Source: Stenotrophomonas maltophilia
GTDB lineage: Bacteria > Pseudomonadota > Gammaproteobacteria > Xanthomonadales > Xanthomonadaceae
DNA length: 64,000 nucleotides
NCBI RefSeq assembly: GCF_023518235.1
Contig: NZ_CP090423.1
Location: forward strand, 1,488,001 to 1,552,000
Reading direction: 5' to 3'
Shown here in pieces: positions 48,163-58,750 of this stretch (within the stretch, counting starts at the first letter, position 1; each line of letters begins with the position of its first letter). The translations under genes were made by a program, and so were the position numbers. The notes under the pieces were generated by a model. That model saw only the letters and a list, made by a program, of their open reading frames with translations, was not told the DNA's origin and made no database searches.

Positions 48163-48220
48163 CGGGTCGTTCCGTACCCCACGCCGGAACGACCAGACCC
48201 GAATCCCCGGAAACGACACC

Positions 48221-48610
48221 ATGCGCCCGCAGCCGCTCGCCGCTTGTCTCGCTCTGGCCGTCCTCCTGCCCCTTGGGGCCGCCGCACAGCCCGCTTCTGC
48301 TCCTGCCACACCGGCCCCGGCCGCGGCTCCCGCCGCTGCGCCACCGGCCACCGCCCCCACCGGCAATTTCGACAATGGCCGCGTGCTGGCTTACACCTGC
48401 CAGGGGTGCCACGGCATCACCGGCTACAAGAACGCCTACCCCAGTTACCGGGTGCCGAAGATCGGCGGCCAGACCCAGCAGTACCTGGCCCAGGCCCTGA
48501 CCGAGTACCGCCAGGGCAAGCGCCGGCATCCGACGATGCAGGCGCAGTCGATGAGTTTCAGCGAACAGGAGATCGCCGATCTCTCTGTTTACCTGTCCAC
48601 CGTCAAGTAA
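48221..48610 (+). CDS. Small class I cytochrome c
   Basis: This 129-residue exported protein has a signal peptide (about 1-22), an Ala/Pro-rich linker to residue 47 and one haem site CQGCH (60-64) with a likely distal Met in MQAQSMSFSEQE. GGAA lies before the ATG. A second haem protein follows 9 bp downstream. It is probably an electron carrier in the periplasm. Confidence 0.9.
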   Translation: MRPQPLAACLALAVLLPLGAAAQPASAPATPAPAAAPAAAPPATAPTGNFDNGRVLAYTCQGCHGITGYKNAYPSYRVPKIGGQTQQYLAQALTEYRQGKRRHPTMQAQSMSFSEQEIADLSVYLSTVK

Positions 48611-48619
48611 GGCCCGCCC

Positions 48620-49081
48620 ATGTCGAAAGCCGCGCATCCGATGCGTCATGCCATCGCCCTGTCCGTTGCCCTGCTGCTGGCCGCCTGTTCGCAGTCGCAG
48701 GTGGAAGACAGCGAGAAATCCGCCGCCGACCCGGGCCATGCCAGCGGCGAACATGGCTCTTCTTCATCGGCCGGCCTGCCTGCCGGCCGCGAGGCCGCCG
48801 GCGAAGCCCGCGCCAAGGTGAAGGGCAAGGCCACCAACCAGAGCTGCATCGATTGCCACGGCGCCGACGGCAACGCGCCGATCGACCCGACCTACCCCAA
48901 GCTGGGTGGGCAGTACGGTGACTACCTGGCGCACGCCCTGCAGGCCTACCGCGCCGGTGACCGCCAGCACATGCTGATGACGCCACAGGCGAAGGACCTG
49001 AGTGATCAGGACATCGCCGATCTGGCCGCGTATTTCGGCAGCCGGCCGAGCCAGCTGCGGGATCTGCACGGGGTCAAATGA
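48620..49081 (+). CDS. Lipoprotein cytochrome c
   Basis: This 153-residue protein has a lipoprotein signal (LLAAC, C23), a Ser/Gly-rich linker and one haem site CIDCH (76-80); the axial methionine is probably in HMLMTPQAKDLSDQD. It is the membrane-anchored partner of the soluble cytochrome just upstream. The pair resembles cytochrome c4/c5-type carriers, but the terminal oxidase or reductase served is not evident. Confidence 0.88.
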   Translation: MSKAAHPMRHAIALSVALLLAACSQSQVEDSEKSAADPGHASGEHGSSSSAGLPAGREAAGEARAKVKGKATNQSCIDCHGADGNAPIDPTYPKLGGQYGDYLAHALQAYRAGDRQHMLMTPQAKDLSDQDIADLAAYFGSRPSQLRDLHGVK

Positions 49082-49114
49082 CGCCCCCGGTGGGTGCGGA
49101 CCGTTGATGGGTGG

Positions 49115-49283
49115 GTGCGGACCGTTGGTCCGCACGGATCCGGATATCCACGCATGGCGTGGATCTACCAGCCGAGCATGGGCTCGGCTCTACCGCGCCT
49201 GCTGGCAACCTCGGTAGAGCCGAGCCTACGCTTGGCTGCTCTCCGGCCAGGTCACGATGAGCCGAGCATGGGCTCGGCTCTAC
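49115..49283. repeat. Cluster of four diverged SMAG palindromes and a GTGCGGACC hairpin
   Basis: A GTGCGGACC-GTT-GGTCCGCAC hairpin (49115-49135) is followed by units 49146-49168, 49171-49193, 49213-49236 and 49261-49283. Each has a GTAG/CTAC end and its own stem sequence (ATCCACG, GCCGAGC). The two GCCGAGCATGGGCTCGGCTC units are identical. Confidence 0.8.
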
Positions 49284-49316
49284 ATCAATAGGCTCGCCGC
49301 TGGCGCCGACCAGCGC

Positions 49317-51200
<1,884 letters not shown>

Positions 51201-51252
51201 CCGGATATTGTACGGGTTGGGGGCGTCGGCCGGGTTGCACCCGGCACCCGCA

Positions 51253-51277
51253 GTAGTGCCGGCCGCTGGCCGGCAAC
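51253..51277 (+). repeat. Single SMAG palindrome upstream of uup
   Basis: One GTAGTGCCGGCCGCTGGCCGG unit, about 50 bases before the uup start and 43 before the structured repeat. Confidence 0.85.
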
Positions 51278-51319
51278 CTCAACGGCAACGTCAAACGCAG
51301 GTTCCGTGTGGGATGGCGA

Positions 51320-51413
51320 GGCGGTGTGGGTCTGCAGGACACGCCGTAAACCCATCCATGGGGGCTCGATGGCGCCATCCATGGCGCCAACGGTCCTGCA
51401 GACCCACACCGCC
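51320..51413 (+). repeat. Structured repeat, standard copy, between lysR and uup
   Basis: Outer arms 51320-51340 and 51393-51413 are complementary at all 21 positions. The 52-nt core begins ACGCCGTAAACCCATCCATG and ends with the TGGCGCCAT-CC-ATGGCGCCA hairpin. Flanks match other copies (CGTGTGGGATGGCG before, TGACAGTTTC after). The core is antisense to both neighbouring genes. Confidence 0.85.
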
Positions 51414-51466
51414 CCGCCCCTGACAGTTTCCCGCGATCTGTCGGAACGGCATTCTGCTCTGGTGGG

Positions 51467-51485
51467 TGTCGACCTTGGTCGACAC
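51467..51485. repeat. SMAG-like palindrome with altered head
   Basis: TGTCGACC-TTG-GTCGACA-type palindrome preceded by GGTGGG instead of GTAG. Confidence 0.55.
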
Positions 51486-51501
51486 ATGGGAATCTGATGG
51501 A

Positions 51502-52377
51502 TTACCCCACGTCCCCCAACAACGCCTGCAAACCCGGCAGCCATTGTTTGCCCGGGTGGCGTACCAGCCACAAGGTGCGCTGCAGGGCGGGCAGCGGGGT
51601 CTCGAGCACGCGCAGGCGGCCCAGGGCCAGCGGCTCTTCCAGCGCATGGCGCGAGAGGCAGGCCAGGCCGAGGCCGGCGATGGCGGCCTGCTTGATCGCT
51701 TCGGTATTGCCCAGCTGCAGCGTCTGGGCGAAGCCACGCAGATGCGGCAGCAACGCCTGCTCCACCGCCTCGCGGGTGCCCGAGCCGGGCTCACGCAGCA
51801 GCCAACGTGCGCCGCGCAGCTGCTCCAGCGACCAGCGCGCCGCGGCATCGGCGGCAGCCACGATCACCAGCGGGTCCTGCTGCCAGGCGGTCACCTGCAG
51901 GCCGCGCTCGTGGCAGGGGCCTTCGATCAGCCCGGCGTCCACATCCAGGCGCTGCACGGCCGCGACCACGCCGGCGCTGTTGTCGATGCGCAGATCGACC
52001 TCGGCCTGCGGTGCCTGGCGCAGCAGCTCGGCGATGCGCGGCGGCAACAGGTAGTTGCCGATGGTGGTACTGGCGGCCAGTACCAGCCGCAGGGGGGCGC
52101 CCTGGGCCGGGTCGCCGCCCGCAGCCAGCTGCCGTTCGAGGTCGGCAGCGTTGACCAGCAGCGTACGCGCCGGCTCCAGCAGCGCGCGGCCGTGCCCGTT
52201 CAGGGCCAGGCGACGGCCGATGCGGTCGAACAGCGGCGTGCCGAAGTGTGCCTCCAGTTCCTGCAGGGCAGCGCTGCTGGCCGACTGCGAGAGCGCGATG
52301 GCCTGGCCCGCAGCGGTGGTGCTGCCGTGGTCAGCGATGGCGACGAACACCTGCAGCTGGCGCAAGGTCAGGCGCAT
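51502..52377 (-). CDS. LysR-family regulator divergent from a YeiH-type transporter
   Basis: This 291-residue protein has the N-terminal winged helix-turn-helix (LRQLQVFVAIADHGSTTAA, then QSASSAALQELEAHFG) and a C-terminal co-inducer domain. The same divergent pairing occurs in E. coli, where the LysR protein YeiE sits beside yeiH and responds to sulfite. A similar role is inferred here from position only. Confidence 0.88.
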   Translation of the reverse strand: MRLTLRQLQVFVAIADHGSTTAAGQAIALSQSASSAALQELEAHFGTPLFDRIGRRLALNGHGRALLEPARTLLVNAADLERQLAAGGDPAQGAPLRLVLAASTTIGNYLLPPRIAELLRQAPQAEVDLRIDNSAGVVAAVQRLDVDAGLIEGPCHERGLQVTAWQQDPLVIVAAADAAARWSLEQLRGARWLLREPGSGTREAVEQALLPHLRGFAQTLQLGNTEAIKQAAIAGLGLACLSRHALEEPLALGRLRVLETPLPALQRTLWLVRHPGKQWLPGLQALLGDVG

Positions 52378-52393
52378 GGTAATTACCCGCTTG

Positions 52394-52412
52394 ATAGGTA
52401 GGTTTCACCCAT
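52394..52412. promoter_or_regulatory. Candidate LysR-type operator
   Basis: ATAGGT-N7-ACCCAT is an imperfect dyad in the 102-bp divergent gap, in an otherwise unusual AT-rich patch. Confidence 0.35.
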
Positions 52413-52479
52413 ATTATTCGTTTTACAGGTCAATGGTGCGGGCGCACGCTTGCACCCTCACTTCAGCCCTGCCCTCGCC

Positions 52480-53559
52480 ATGAACGCCCCTGCCTTGTCA
52501 CCCTGGTCCCTGCCCGCCCTGCGCCAACGCTGGCAGTTGCGCCTGCCCGGCCTGCTGCTGGTCGGCCTGGTGGCGGCCGCGTCGCTGTACCTGGCCGAGC
52601 TGCCCTGGTTGCAGGCACATGGCCTGAGCGCGCTGACCGTGGCGATCGTGGCCGGCATCGTGGTTGGCAATACCGTCTATCCGCGGTTGGCGCCAAGCAG
52701 TGCGGCCGGCGTCGGGTTCTCCAAGCATTGGCTGCTGCGCGCCGGCATCGTGCTGTACGGCCTGCGCCTGACCTTCCAGGACATCGGCCATGTCGGCGTG
52801 GCCGGTGTGCTGATGGACGTGCTGGTGGTCGCCAGCACCTTCGGCCTGGCCTGTTGGCTGGGCGTACGCGTGTTCCGGATGGAACGCGAGGCCGCGATGC
52901 TGATCGGTGCCGGCAGCGCGATCTGCGGCGCGGCGGCGGTGATGGCCGCTGAACCAGTGGTGCGCGGCCGCGCGGCACAGGTCACGGTGGCCGTGTCGAC
53001 GGTGGTGGTGTTCGGCACGCTGGCGATGTTCCTGTACCCGGCGCTGTATGCGCTGGTGCAATCGCACGGCTGGCTGGCGATGGACGCACGGCAGTACGGC
53101 CTGTTCACCGGTGCGACGGTGCATGAAGTGGCGCAGGTGGTGGCGGCCGGCCGTGCGGTCAACGAAGCGGCGGCTGATACCGCAGTGATCACCAAGATGG
53201 TGCGGGTGATGCTGCTGGCACCGTTCCTGGTCGCGCTGTCGCTGTGGCTGGCGCGGGGCGGCAAGCCCAGCGCCGACGGCGGCAAGGCACGCATCGTGGT
53301 GCCGTGGTTCGCGTTCGGTTTCGTGGCGGTGGCCGGTTTCAACTCGCTGCATCTGCTGCCGGCTGGCCTGCAGGCCGGGCTGGTGCAGCTGGACACGGTG
53401 CTGCTGGCGATGGCGATGGCCGCGCTGGGCCTGACCACCCATGTCTCGGCGCTGCGCCAGGCCGGCCTGAAGCCGCTGCTGCTGGCGTCGATCCTGTTTG
53501 CCTGGCTGTTGTTCGGTGGCCTGGCGATTCATCAGGGCGTGCTGGCGGTGCTGGGCTGA
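52480..53559 (+). CDS. YeiH-family putative sulfate/anion exporter (UPF0324)
   Basis: This 359-residue protein has about ten hydrophobic segments and the family phrases VAIVAGIVVGNT, LRAGIVLYGLRLTFQD, GAGSAICGAAAVMA and TGATVHEVAQVV. Family members are annotated as sulfate exporters on limited evidence. The ATG at 52480 is chosen; ten codons upstream are also open. Control by the divergent LysR protein is likely. Confidence 0.9.
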   Translation: MNAPALSPWSLPALRQRWQLRLPGLLLVGLVAAASLYLAELPWLQAHGLSALTVAIVAGIVVGNTVYPRLAPSSAAGVGFSKHWLLRAGIVLYGLRLTFQDIGHVGVAGVLMDVLVVASTFGLACWLGVRVFRMEREAAMLIGAGSAICGAAAVMAAEPVVRGRAAQVTVAVSTVVVFGTLAMFLYPALYALVQSHGWLAMDARQYGLFTGATVHEVAQVVAAGRAVNEAAADTAVITKMVRVMLLAPFLVALSLWLARGGKPSADGGKARIVVPWFAFGFVAVAGFNSLHLLPAGLQAGLVQLDTVLLAMAMAALGLTTHVSALRQAGLKPLLLASILFAWLLFGGLAIHQGVLAVLG

Positions 53560-53611
53560 GGGCAGTGCCGACCAACGGCCGGCACCCACCAGTGGATGGC
53601 GGCTCCCATTG

Positions 53612-53650
53612 GGGGTCGGAGCCCTTTCCTGCGGAAAGGGCTCCGACCCC
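53612..53650. repeat. GGGGTC-type dispersed palindrome, copy 2
   Basis: Two perfect 18-bp arms (GGGGTCGGAGCCCTTTCC and its complement) flank TGC. It lies between yeiH and dbpA, 45 bases before the dbpA start; without a T-tract it is not a classical terminator. Copy 1 is at 25940. Confidence 0.8.
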
Positions 53651-53694
53651 GCCCCATTGGACGGGACCGGCCGCGCGGGCAGGTACAATGCGCC

Positions 53695-55071
53695 ATGACT
53701 GACTTCTCGACCCTGCCGCTGAGCCCGGCCCTGCAGCCCGGCCTGGATGCCCTCGGCTACACCACCCTCACCCCTGTGCAGGCGCAGAGCCTGCCGGCCA
53801 TCCTCGATGGCCGCGATGTGATCGCACAGGCCCCCACCGGCAGCGGCAAGACCGCCGCCTTCGGCCTGGGCCTGCTGCAGTCCATCGACCCCAGCCTGAT
53901 CCGCGTGCAGGCGCTGGTGCTGTGCCCGACCCGTGAGCTGGCCGACCAGGTCGGCAAGCAGATCCGCAAGCTGGCTACCGGCATTCCGAACCTGAAGCTG
54001 TTGCTGCTGGTCGGTGGCGTGCCGCTGGGTCCGCAGCTGGCCTCGCTGGAAGGCCACGACCCGCATGTGGTGGTGGGCACGCCCGGCCGCGTGCAGGAAC
54101 TGGCGCGCAAGCGCGCGCTGAACCTGGGCGCGGTGCGCACGCTGGTGCTGGACGAAGCCGACCGCATGCTCGACATGGGCTTCGAGGAGCCGATCCGCGA
54201 GATTGCCGGCCGCACCCACAAGGACCGCCAGAGCCTGCTGTTCTCGGCCACCTTCCCCGACAGCATCCGCTCCATGGCGCGTGACCTGCTGCGCGAGGCG
54301 GTGGAAGTGACCGTGGAGGGCGCCGACCAGGCACCGGCGATCCGCCATATGTTCTGCGAGGTGGAACCGGCACACCGGCAGAAGGCGCTGGCCGGCCTGC
54401 TGCTGAAGTACACGCCGGAATCGGCGGTGGTGTTCTGCAATACCCGCAAGGACGTGGACGAGGTTGCCAATTCGCTGCAGCAGTTTGGCTTCTCGGCGCT
54501 GGCCCTGCATGGCGACATGGAGCAGCGCGACCGCGAGGAAGTGTTGCTGCTGCTGGCCAACCGCAGCTGCAACGTGCTGGTGGCCAGCGACGTGGCCGCG
54601 CGTGGCCTTGACGTGGAAGAACTGGCGGCGGTGATCAACTACGAGCTGCCGACCGACGTGGAGAGCTACCAGCACCGCGTGGGCCGCACCGGCCGTGCCG
54701 GCGCCAGCGGCCTGGCGATCAGCCTGGTGGCCGGCCGCGAAAAGACCCGTGCCGAAGCGATCGAAGCGCAGATGGGGCAGCCGCTGGACTGGCAGAAGAC
54801 GCCGCTGGCGACCTCGCGTCCGGCCGAGCTGCCGCAGGCGGCGATGCGTACGCTTCGCATCGACGGTGGCAAGACCGACAAGCTGCGCCCGGGTGACATC
54901 CTCGGCGCACTGACCGGCGACGCCGGCCTGTCGAGCAAGTTCATCGGCAAGATCGCGATCTTCCCGACTCGATCCTACGTGGCAATCGCCCGCGAGCAGG
55001 CCAACAAGGCCGTGGCCAAGCTGGAAGCCGGCAAGATCAAGGGCCGTCGCTTCCGCGTGAGGATGATGTGA
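53695..55071 (+). CDS. dbpA: ATP-dependent RNA helicase DbpA
   Basis: DbpA is a DEAD-box helicase that acts on hairpin 92 of 23S rRNA during 50S assembly. The 458-residue protein has APTGSGKT, DEAD, SAT and HRVGRTGRAG motifs, and the C-terminal RNA-binding domain (LRPGDILGALTG, then IFPTRSYVAI) that sets DbpA apart from other DEAD-box proteins. Length equals the E. coli protein within a residue or two. The frame is open upstream through the palindrome, so the ATG at 53695 is used. Confidence 0.95.
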   Translation: MTDFSTLPLSPALQPGLDALGYTTLTPVQAQSLPAILDGRDVIAQAPTGSGKTAAFGLGLLQSIDPSLIRVQALVLCPTRELADQVGKQIRKLATGIPNLKLLLLVGGVPLGPQLASLEGHDPHVVVGTPGRVQELARKRALNLGAVRTLVLDEADRMLDMGFEEPIREIAGRTHKDRQSLLFSATFPDSIRSMARDLLREAVEVTVEGADQAPAIRHMFCEVEPAHRQKALAGLLLKYTPESAVVFCNTRKDVDEVANSLQQFGFSALALHGDMEQRDREEVLLLLANRSCNVLVASDVAARGLDVEELAAVINYELPTDVESYQHRVGRTGRAGASGLAISLVAGREKTRAEAIEAQMGQPLDWQKTPLATSRPAELPQAAMRTLRIDGGKTDKLRPGDILGALTGDAGLSSKFIGKIAIFPTRSYVAIAREQANKAVAKLEAGKIKGRRFRVRMM

Positions 55072-55082
55072 TCGGCAAGGTG

Positions 55083-55145
55083 GTCGCCGGGCATGGCCCG
55101 GCGCTACCTGCATGCGGTGTGTAGCGCCGGGCCACGCCCGGCGAC
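55083..55145. repeat. SMAG inverted pair between dbpA and apt
   Basis: Units GTCGCCGGGC...CTAC (55083-55107) and GTAGCGCCGGGCC... (55121-55145) face each other between the convergent 3' ends of dbpA and apt. Confidence 0.8.
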
Positions 55146-55149
55146 AGAC

Positions 55150-55686
55150 TCAGAACACCAGTTCGGTGTGCAGCGGCAGGCCCGCTTCCCAGCGCGCACG
55201 GCCACCCAGGCCATCCAGCTCGACCAGTACACCGGCGCCGACCACCTCAACGCCCAGGCGGCGCACCAGCGACAGCGCGGCGCCCAGCGTGCCGCCGGTG
55301 GCCAGCACGTCGTCGATGATCGCCACGCGCGCACCGGCCGGCAGCGCATCGGCGTGCACTTCGATGCAGTCGCTGCGGTATTCCAGCGTGTATTCCTCGC
55401 GCAGCACCTGGCCCGGCAGTTTGCCCGGCTTGCGCACCGGCACGAAGCCCACGCCCAGTTCCAGTGCCATTGCGGCACCGAGGATGAAACCGCGCGATTC
55501 GATGCCCACCACCGCGTCCAGCTTCTGGTCGCGCCAACGGTCGGCCATCGCGCTGATCGCGCCGCGGAAGTCCTCGCCGTGAGCGAGCAGCGGCATGATG
55601 TCCTTGAACAGGATGCCGGGCTTGGGGAAGTCGGCGATGTCGCGCAGGCGCGAGGCCCACTGCGGAGCGACGATGGCGTCGGTCAT
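55150..55686 (-). CDS. apt: Adenine phosphoribosyltransferase
   Basis: Apt salvages adenine to AMP using PRPP. The 178-residue protein has the PRPP-binding motif [14 protein letters not shown] and the [12 protein letters not shown] region. The start [10 protein letters not shown] at 55686 is preferred; an ATG nine codons upstream (55713) is possible and neither has a strong ribosome site. Confidence 0.94.
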   Translation of the reverse strand: MTDAIVAPQWASRLRDIADFPKPGILFKDIMPLLAHGEDFRGAISAMADRWRDQKLDAVVGIESRGFILGAAMALELGVGFVPVRKPGKLPGQVLREEYTLEYRSDCIEVHADALPAGARVAIIDDVLATGGTLGAALSLVRRLGVEVVGAGVLVELDGLGGRARWEAGLPLHTELVF

Positions 55687-55832
55687 GTCAGGTTGGCTAT
55701 CTGATGGCGGCATAGGGTACCCGTTCCGGGCGCCGCCTGCCTGTTGGGGGTGTTCGGCCGGGCTGCGCCCGGCACCTGCTGAGGCTTCAAGCAACGGCAA
55801 CGGCAACGGCAGAAGCTGGTTTCCTGTGGGAT

Positions 55833-55934
55833 GGCGGGGTGGGTCCGATGGCGGGAGACGCCGTAAACCCGTCCATGGGGGCTTGGCCGCGGCATCCATG
55901 CCGCGGACACTCCCGCCACCGGACCCACCCCGCC
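55833..55934 (+). repeat. Structured repeat, standard copy, upstream of apt
   Basis: Outer arms 55833-55857 and 55910-55934 pair at 24 of 25 positions. The 52-nt core begins ACGCCGTAAACCCGTCCATG; the last hairpin is CCGCGGCAT-CC-ATGCCGCGG, so both of its arms differ from the copy at 51320 yet still pair. A (CAACGG)n microsatellite precedes it (55794-55812), and CGACAGTTTCC follows. Confidence 0.85.
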
Positions 55935-55958
55935 TTCGACAGTTTCCTGCGATCTGTC

Positions 55959-56073
55959 GTAGATCCACGCCATGCGTGGATGAATCTCCATCGAAATCGA
56001 ATATTTCGAGAATTGAACGAAGAGCATCCACGCATGGCGTGGATCTACCGTGTCGACCAAGGTCGACACCTAC
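55959..56073. repeat. SMAG palindromes between two structured repeats
   Basis: Units 55959-55982 and 56025-56048 (stem ATCCACGC) form an inverted pair with a 42-bp AT-rich spacer; a third unit, GTGTCGACC...CTAC, is at 56050-56073. Confidence 0.8.
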
Positions 56074-56100
56074 CCACAGCAGCGGGAGTCTGTCGGAGGT

Positions 56101-56196
56101 GGGGCGGTGTCGGAGTGCGGGGTGTCAGCCGCATGGATGCGGCTGCCAAGCCTACACGGACGTACTTGCGGCGTCCCCGCACTCCGACACCGCCCC
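56101..56196 (-). repeat. Structured repeat, diverged copy, after selO
   Basis: Outer arms 56101-56122 and 56175-56196 are complementary at all 22 positions. Read on the minus strand the 52-nt core begins ACGCCGCAAGTACGTCC. The small inner stem is TAC/GTA here and CCC/GGG in the other copies, and the last hairpin is AGCCGCAT-CC-ATGCGGCT. It lies downstream of selO in the sense direction. Confidence 0.8.
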
Positions 56197-56279
56197 GCCA
56201 AACCACGGAATCCAGCTTTTGCTCTGGCTGTTGACCTGGCCTCTGCGGGTGCAGAGCGCAGCCCTGCCGAACCCCACCC

Positions 56280-57845
56280 TCAGGAACTGCAGGACAGCAT
56301 CGAGCAGCCGGCGCGGTTGTCGGCCCAGGCCGGGCGCTTACCGGCGTAATGCTCCAGCCCCGGGCGCTCGGTGTACGGGTCGCGCAGTACGTCCTGCAAT
56401 GCATGAACACCGCCGAGGTCGCCCTGCTCGGCGCGGTCGATGGCCTCCTGTGCCAGCCAGTTGCGCAGCACGTACAGCGGGTTGGCCGCCGCCATCTTCG
56501 CGGTGCGTTCGCTGGCCGACAGCGGGTCGGCGCGCAGCCGCGTAGCGTAGTCCTGCAGCCACTGCTGCAGCGGCGCCTGCACCGCCTGCCTGCGTGCGTC
56601 GTCGTAGTACACCGCGTCCAGCACGGCCAGATCCGGCGCGGCCGGATCGATGCGCATCAACGCGCGCCAGGCCAGGGTCATGTCCATCGCGCCCTCCTGC
56701 ATCAGCTGCTGCCAACGCTGGTAGAGCTGCAGGTCGCCATCGTCGGCGGCGGCCAGGCCCAGCTTGGCGGCGGCATCGCGACGTGTGCAGGCCACGAAGG
56801 TGGACTGGTATGCCGCCAGCCCCGCCTGCAACGGTGCCACATCGGCGAACAGCGGTGACAGCGCCTGTGCCAGCCGCCCCAGGTTCCAGTACGCCACCTG
56901 CGGCTGGGTACCGAAGCGGTAGCGCCGCCCCTGCGCGTCGGTGGTGTTCGGTGTCCAGTCTGGATCGAAGTCCTCGACCCAGCCGTAGGGGCCGTAATCC
57001 AGCGTGAGGCCAAGCACGGACAGGTTGTCGGTGTTCATCACCCCGTGCACGAAGCCGACACGCATCCAGTGCGCGATCATCTCGGCGGTGCGCACCGCGA
57101 TCTGCGCGAACCAGTCGCCATACAGCGCCTCGCCCTGCCCTTCGAGTTGGGGAAAATCACGAGCGATACAGGCGTCCACCAGTTGCTGCAGCAGGGCGGT
57201 TTCACCCCGCGATGCCGGCAGCTCGAACGAGCCGAAACGCAGGAACGAGGGCGACACCCGGCACACGATGGCGCCAGGCTCGGCGCGCGGATGGCCGTCA
57301 TAGAACATGTCGCGCACCACCTCTTCGCCGGTCCCGACCAGCGACAGCGCACGCGTGGTCGGCACACCCAGGTGATGCATCGCCTCGCTGCACAGGAACT
57401 CACGGATCGACGAACGCAGCACTGCGCGCCCATCGGCGCCACGCGAGTACGGGGTCGGGCCGGCGCCCTTCAGCTGCAGTTCCCAGTGACGGCCATCCGG
57501 GGCCAGCAGTTCACCCAGCGAGATCGCGCGGCCATCGCCCAACTGCCCGGCCCAATGGCCGAACTGATGCCCCCCGTAGTTGGCCGCCCACGGCTGCATG
57601 CCGGCGTACAGCGCATTGCCGCCGAACACATCGGCGAAGCCTTCGCTTGCCACCTCATCGGCATCGAAGCCGAGCATCGCGGCCAGCTCCGGCGACCAGG
57701 CCAGCAGCGTTGGCGTGGCCACCGGGGTCGGCATGACCGGCGACCACGCGGCACCGCGGACCTCACGGCGGCGCGGTCCGGATTCAGGGTCGCCCGGCAG
57801 TACGCTCAGCAGGCGGTTGTCGAAACGGGGGCTGTCGGTATCCAT
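56280..57845 (-). CDS. selO: Protein adenylyltransferase SelO (YdiU)
   Basis: SelO is a pseudokinase-fold enzyme that transfers AMP from ATP to proteins, linked to redox stress. The 521-residue protein has family motifs GGHQFGHWAGQLGDGRA, SRGADGRAVLRSS and VHGVMNTDN. It ends in CSMLSCSS, where the animal homologue has selenocysteine. The ATG at 57845 gives the usual start; the frame is open into the GST gene. It may be co-transcribed with the glutathione transferase 31 bp upstream. Confidence 0.95.
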   Translation of the reverse strand: MDTDSPRFDNRLLSVLPGDPESGPRRREVRGAAWSPVMPTPVATPTLLAWSPELAAMLGFDADEVASEGFADVFGGNALYAGMQPWAANYGGHQFGHWAGQLGDGRAISLGELLAPDGRHWELQLKGAGPTPYSRGADGRAVLRSSIREFLCSEAMHHLGVPTTRALSLVGTGEEVVRDMFYDGHPRAEPGAIVCRVSPSFLRFGSFELPASRGETALLQQLVDACIARDFPQLEGQGEALYGDWFAQIAVRTAEMIAHWMRVGFVHGVMNTDNLSVLGLTLDYGPYGWVEDFDPDWTPNTTDAQGRRYRFGTQPQVAYWNLGRLAQALSPLFADVAPLQAGLAAYQSTFVACTRRDAAAKLGLAAADDGDLQLYQRWQQLMQEGAMDMTLAWRALMRIDPAAPDLAVLDAVYYDDARRQAVQAPLQQWLQDYATRLRADPLSASERTAKMAAANPLYVLRNWLAQEAIDRAEQGDLGGVHALQDVLRDPYTERPGLEHYAGKRPAWADNRAGCSMLSCSS

Positions 57846-57876
57846 GGGCTTGAAATGGGGGCGACTGCCGCACGCC

Positions 57877-58566
57877 TCAATTGCCGCTGAGCGCCTGCAG
57901 GTGGCCACCGTGGGCCTCGGCGCGCTGGTACGCCGGGCGCTCGCCGATGCGCTTGAGGAAACCACGCAATGCAGGCTTGTCGTCCAGGCCACCGCCACGT
58001 GCAGCCGCGGCCTGGATCGGGAAACTCATCTGGATATCGGCAGCGCTGAAGCGCTCGCCGGCAAACCACGGGCTTTCAGCCAGGCGCCGCTCCATCCAGT
58101 CCAGGTGCAGGCGGCGCTGCGGGCCGATGAAGCCGCGCTCGGCCTTGTCGGCGATGCTGCGTGCGATCGGGCGTGCGAAGAACGGCATCGGCGCGCTGCG
58201 GATGCGCCCCATCACCAGGGTCAGCAGCAACGGCGGCATCGCCGAGCCTTCGGCGTAGTGCAGCCAGTAACGGTAGGCCATGCGTTCGGCCCCGTCGGCC
58301 GGCATCGGCGGCGGCGACAACTGGCGCTGGGTGTCGTAGCGGTCGGCCAGGTAATCAAGAATCGCACCGGATTCCGCCAGCACCTGTACACCGTCCTGCA
58401 ACACCGGCGACTTGCCCAGCGGATGCACCGTGCGCAGCGCTGGCGGCGCCAGCAACGTCTTCGGATCGCGCGGGTAGCGGCGAAGCTCGTAGTCCAGGCC
58501 CAGCTCCTCCAGCATCCACAGCACACGCAGTGAGCGGGAGTTTTCCAGGTGGTGGACGATGCGCAT
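57877..58566 (-). CDS. Glutathione S-transferase family protein
   Basis: This 229-residue protein has the thioredoxin-like N-domain (RIVHHLENSRSLRVLWMLEELGL) with the GSH-binding LGKSPVLQDG and ESGAILDYL, then a helical C-domain. A Ser or other residue near SRS would be the catalytic position. GAGGAT precedes the ATG at 58566. The neighbour selO and this gene both fit a redox-stress theme. Confidence 0.92.
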   Translation of the reverse strand: MRIVHHLENSRSLRVLWMLEELGLDYELRRYPRDPKTLLAPPALRTVHPLGKSPVLQDGVQVLAESGAILDYLADRYDTQRQLSPPPMPADGAERMAYRYWLHYAEGSAMPPLLLTLVMGRIRSAPMPFFARPIARSIADKAERGFIGPQRRLHLDWMERRLAESPWFAGERFSAADIQMSFPIQAAAARGGGLDDKPALRGFLKRIGERPAYQRAEAHGGHLQALSGN

Positions 58567-58619
58567 GGGGATGATCCTCGGGGAGGCCCACATCGTACCG
58601 TGCCCGCTGCATGCCCTTT

Positions 58620-58677
58620 GTAGAGTCGAGCCATGCTCGACTGCCTTTGAGAGCAGTCGAGCATGGCTCGACTCCAC
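58620..58677. repeat. SMAG inverted pair upstream of the GST gene
   Basis: GTAGAGTCGAGCCATGCTCG (58620-58643) faces its complement (58654-58677), separated by 10 bases; the second end reads CCAC rather than CTAC. Confidence 0.8.
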
Positions 58678-58692
58678 AGAACAGCGGGCAAT

Positions 58693-58724
58693 AAAAAACG
58701 CCGGAAGCTTTCGCTTCCGGCGTT
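58693..58724 (-). terminator. Intrinsic terminator of the cold-shock gene
   Basis: AACGCCGGAAGC-loop-GCTTCCGGCGTT is followed on the minus strand by TTTTTTATT, about 27 bases after the stop codon. Confidence 0.88.
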
Positions 58725-58750
58725 CTGGCTACCAAGCGGTAGCAGACGGA

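Noticed and set aside
49115..49283. Evenly spaced palindromes that could suggest a CRISPR array
   Set aside because: Units differ in stem sequence and orientation, spacing is irregular, and no cas genes are present.
53684..53689. TACAAT as a dbpA -10 box
   Set aside because: It would put the transcript start on or after the ATG, and no -35 box at proper spacing is present.
52498..55113. Long open frame opposite the YeiH gene and dbpA
   Set aside because: Antisense to two conserved genes and without motifs.
56101..56196. Structured repeats as integron attC sites
   Set aside because: attC sites have conserved ends of the RYYYAAC/GTTRRRY type and extrahelical bases; these are absent and no integrase is present.
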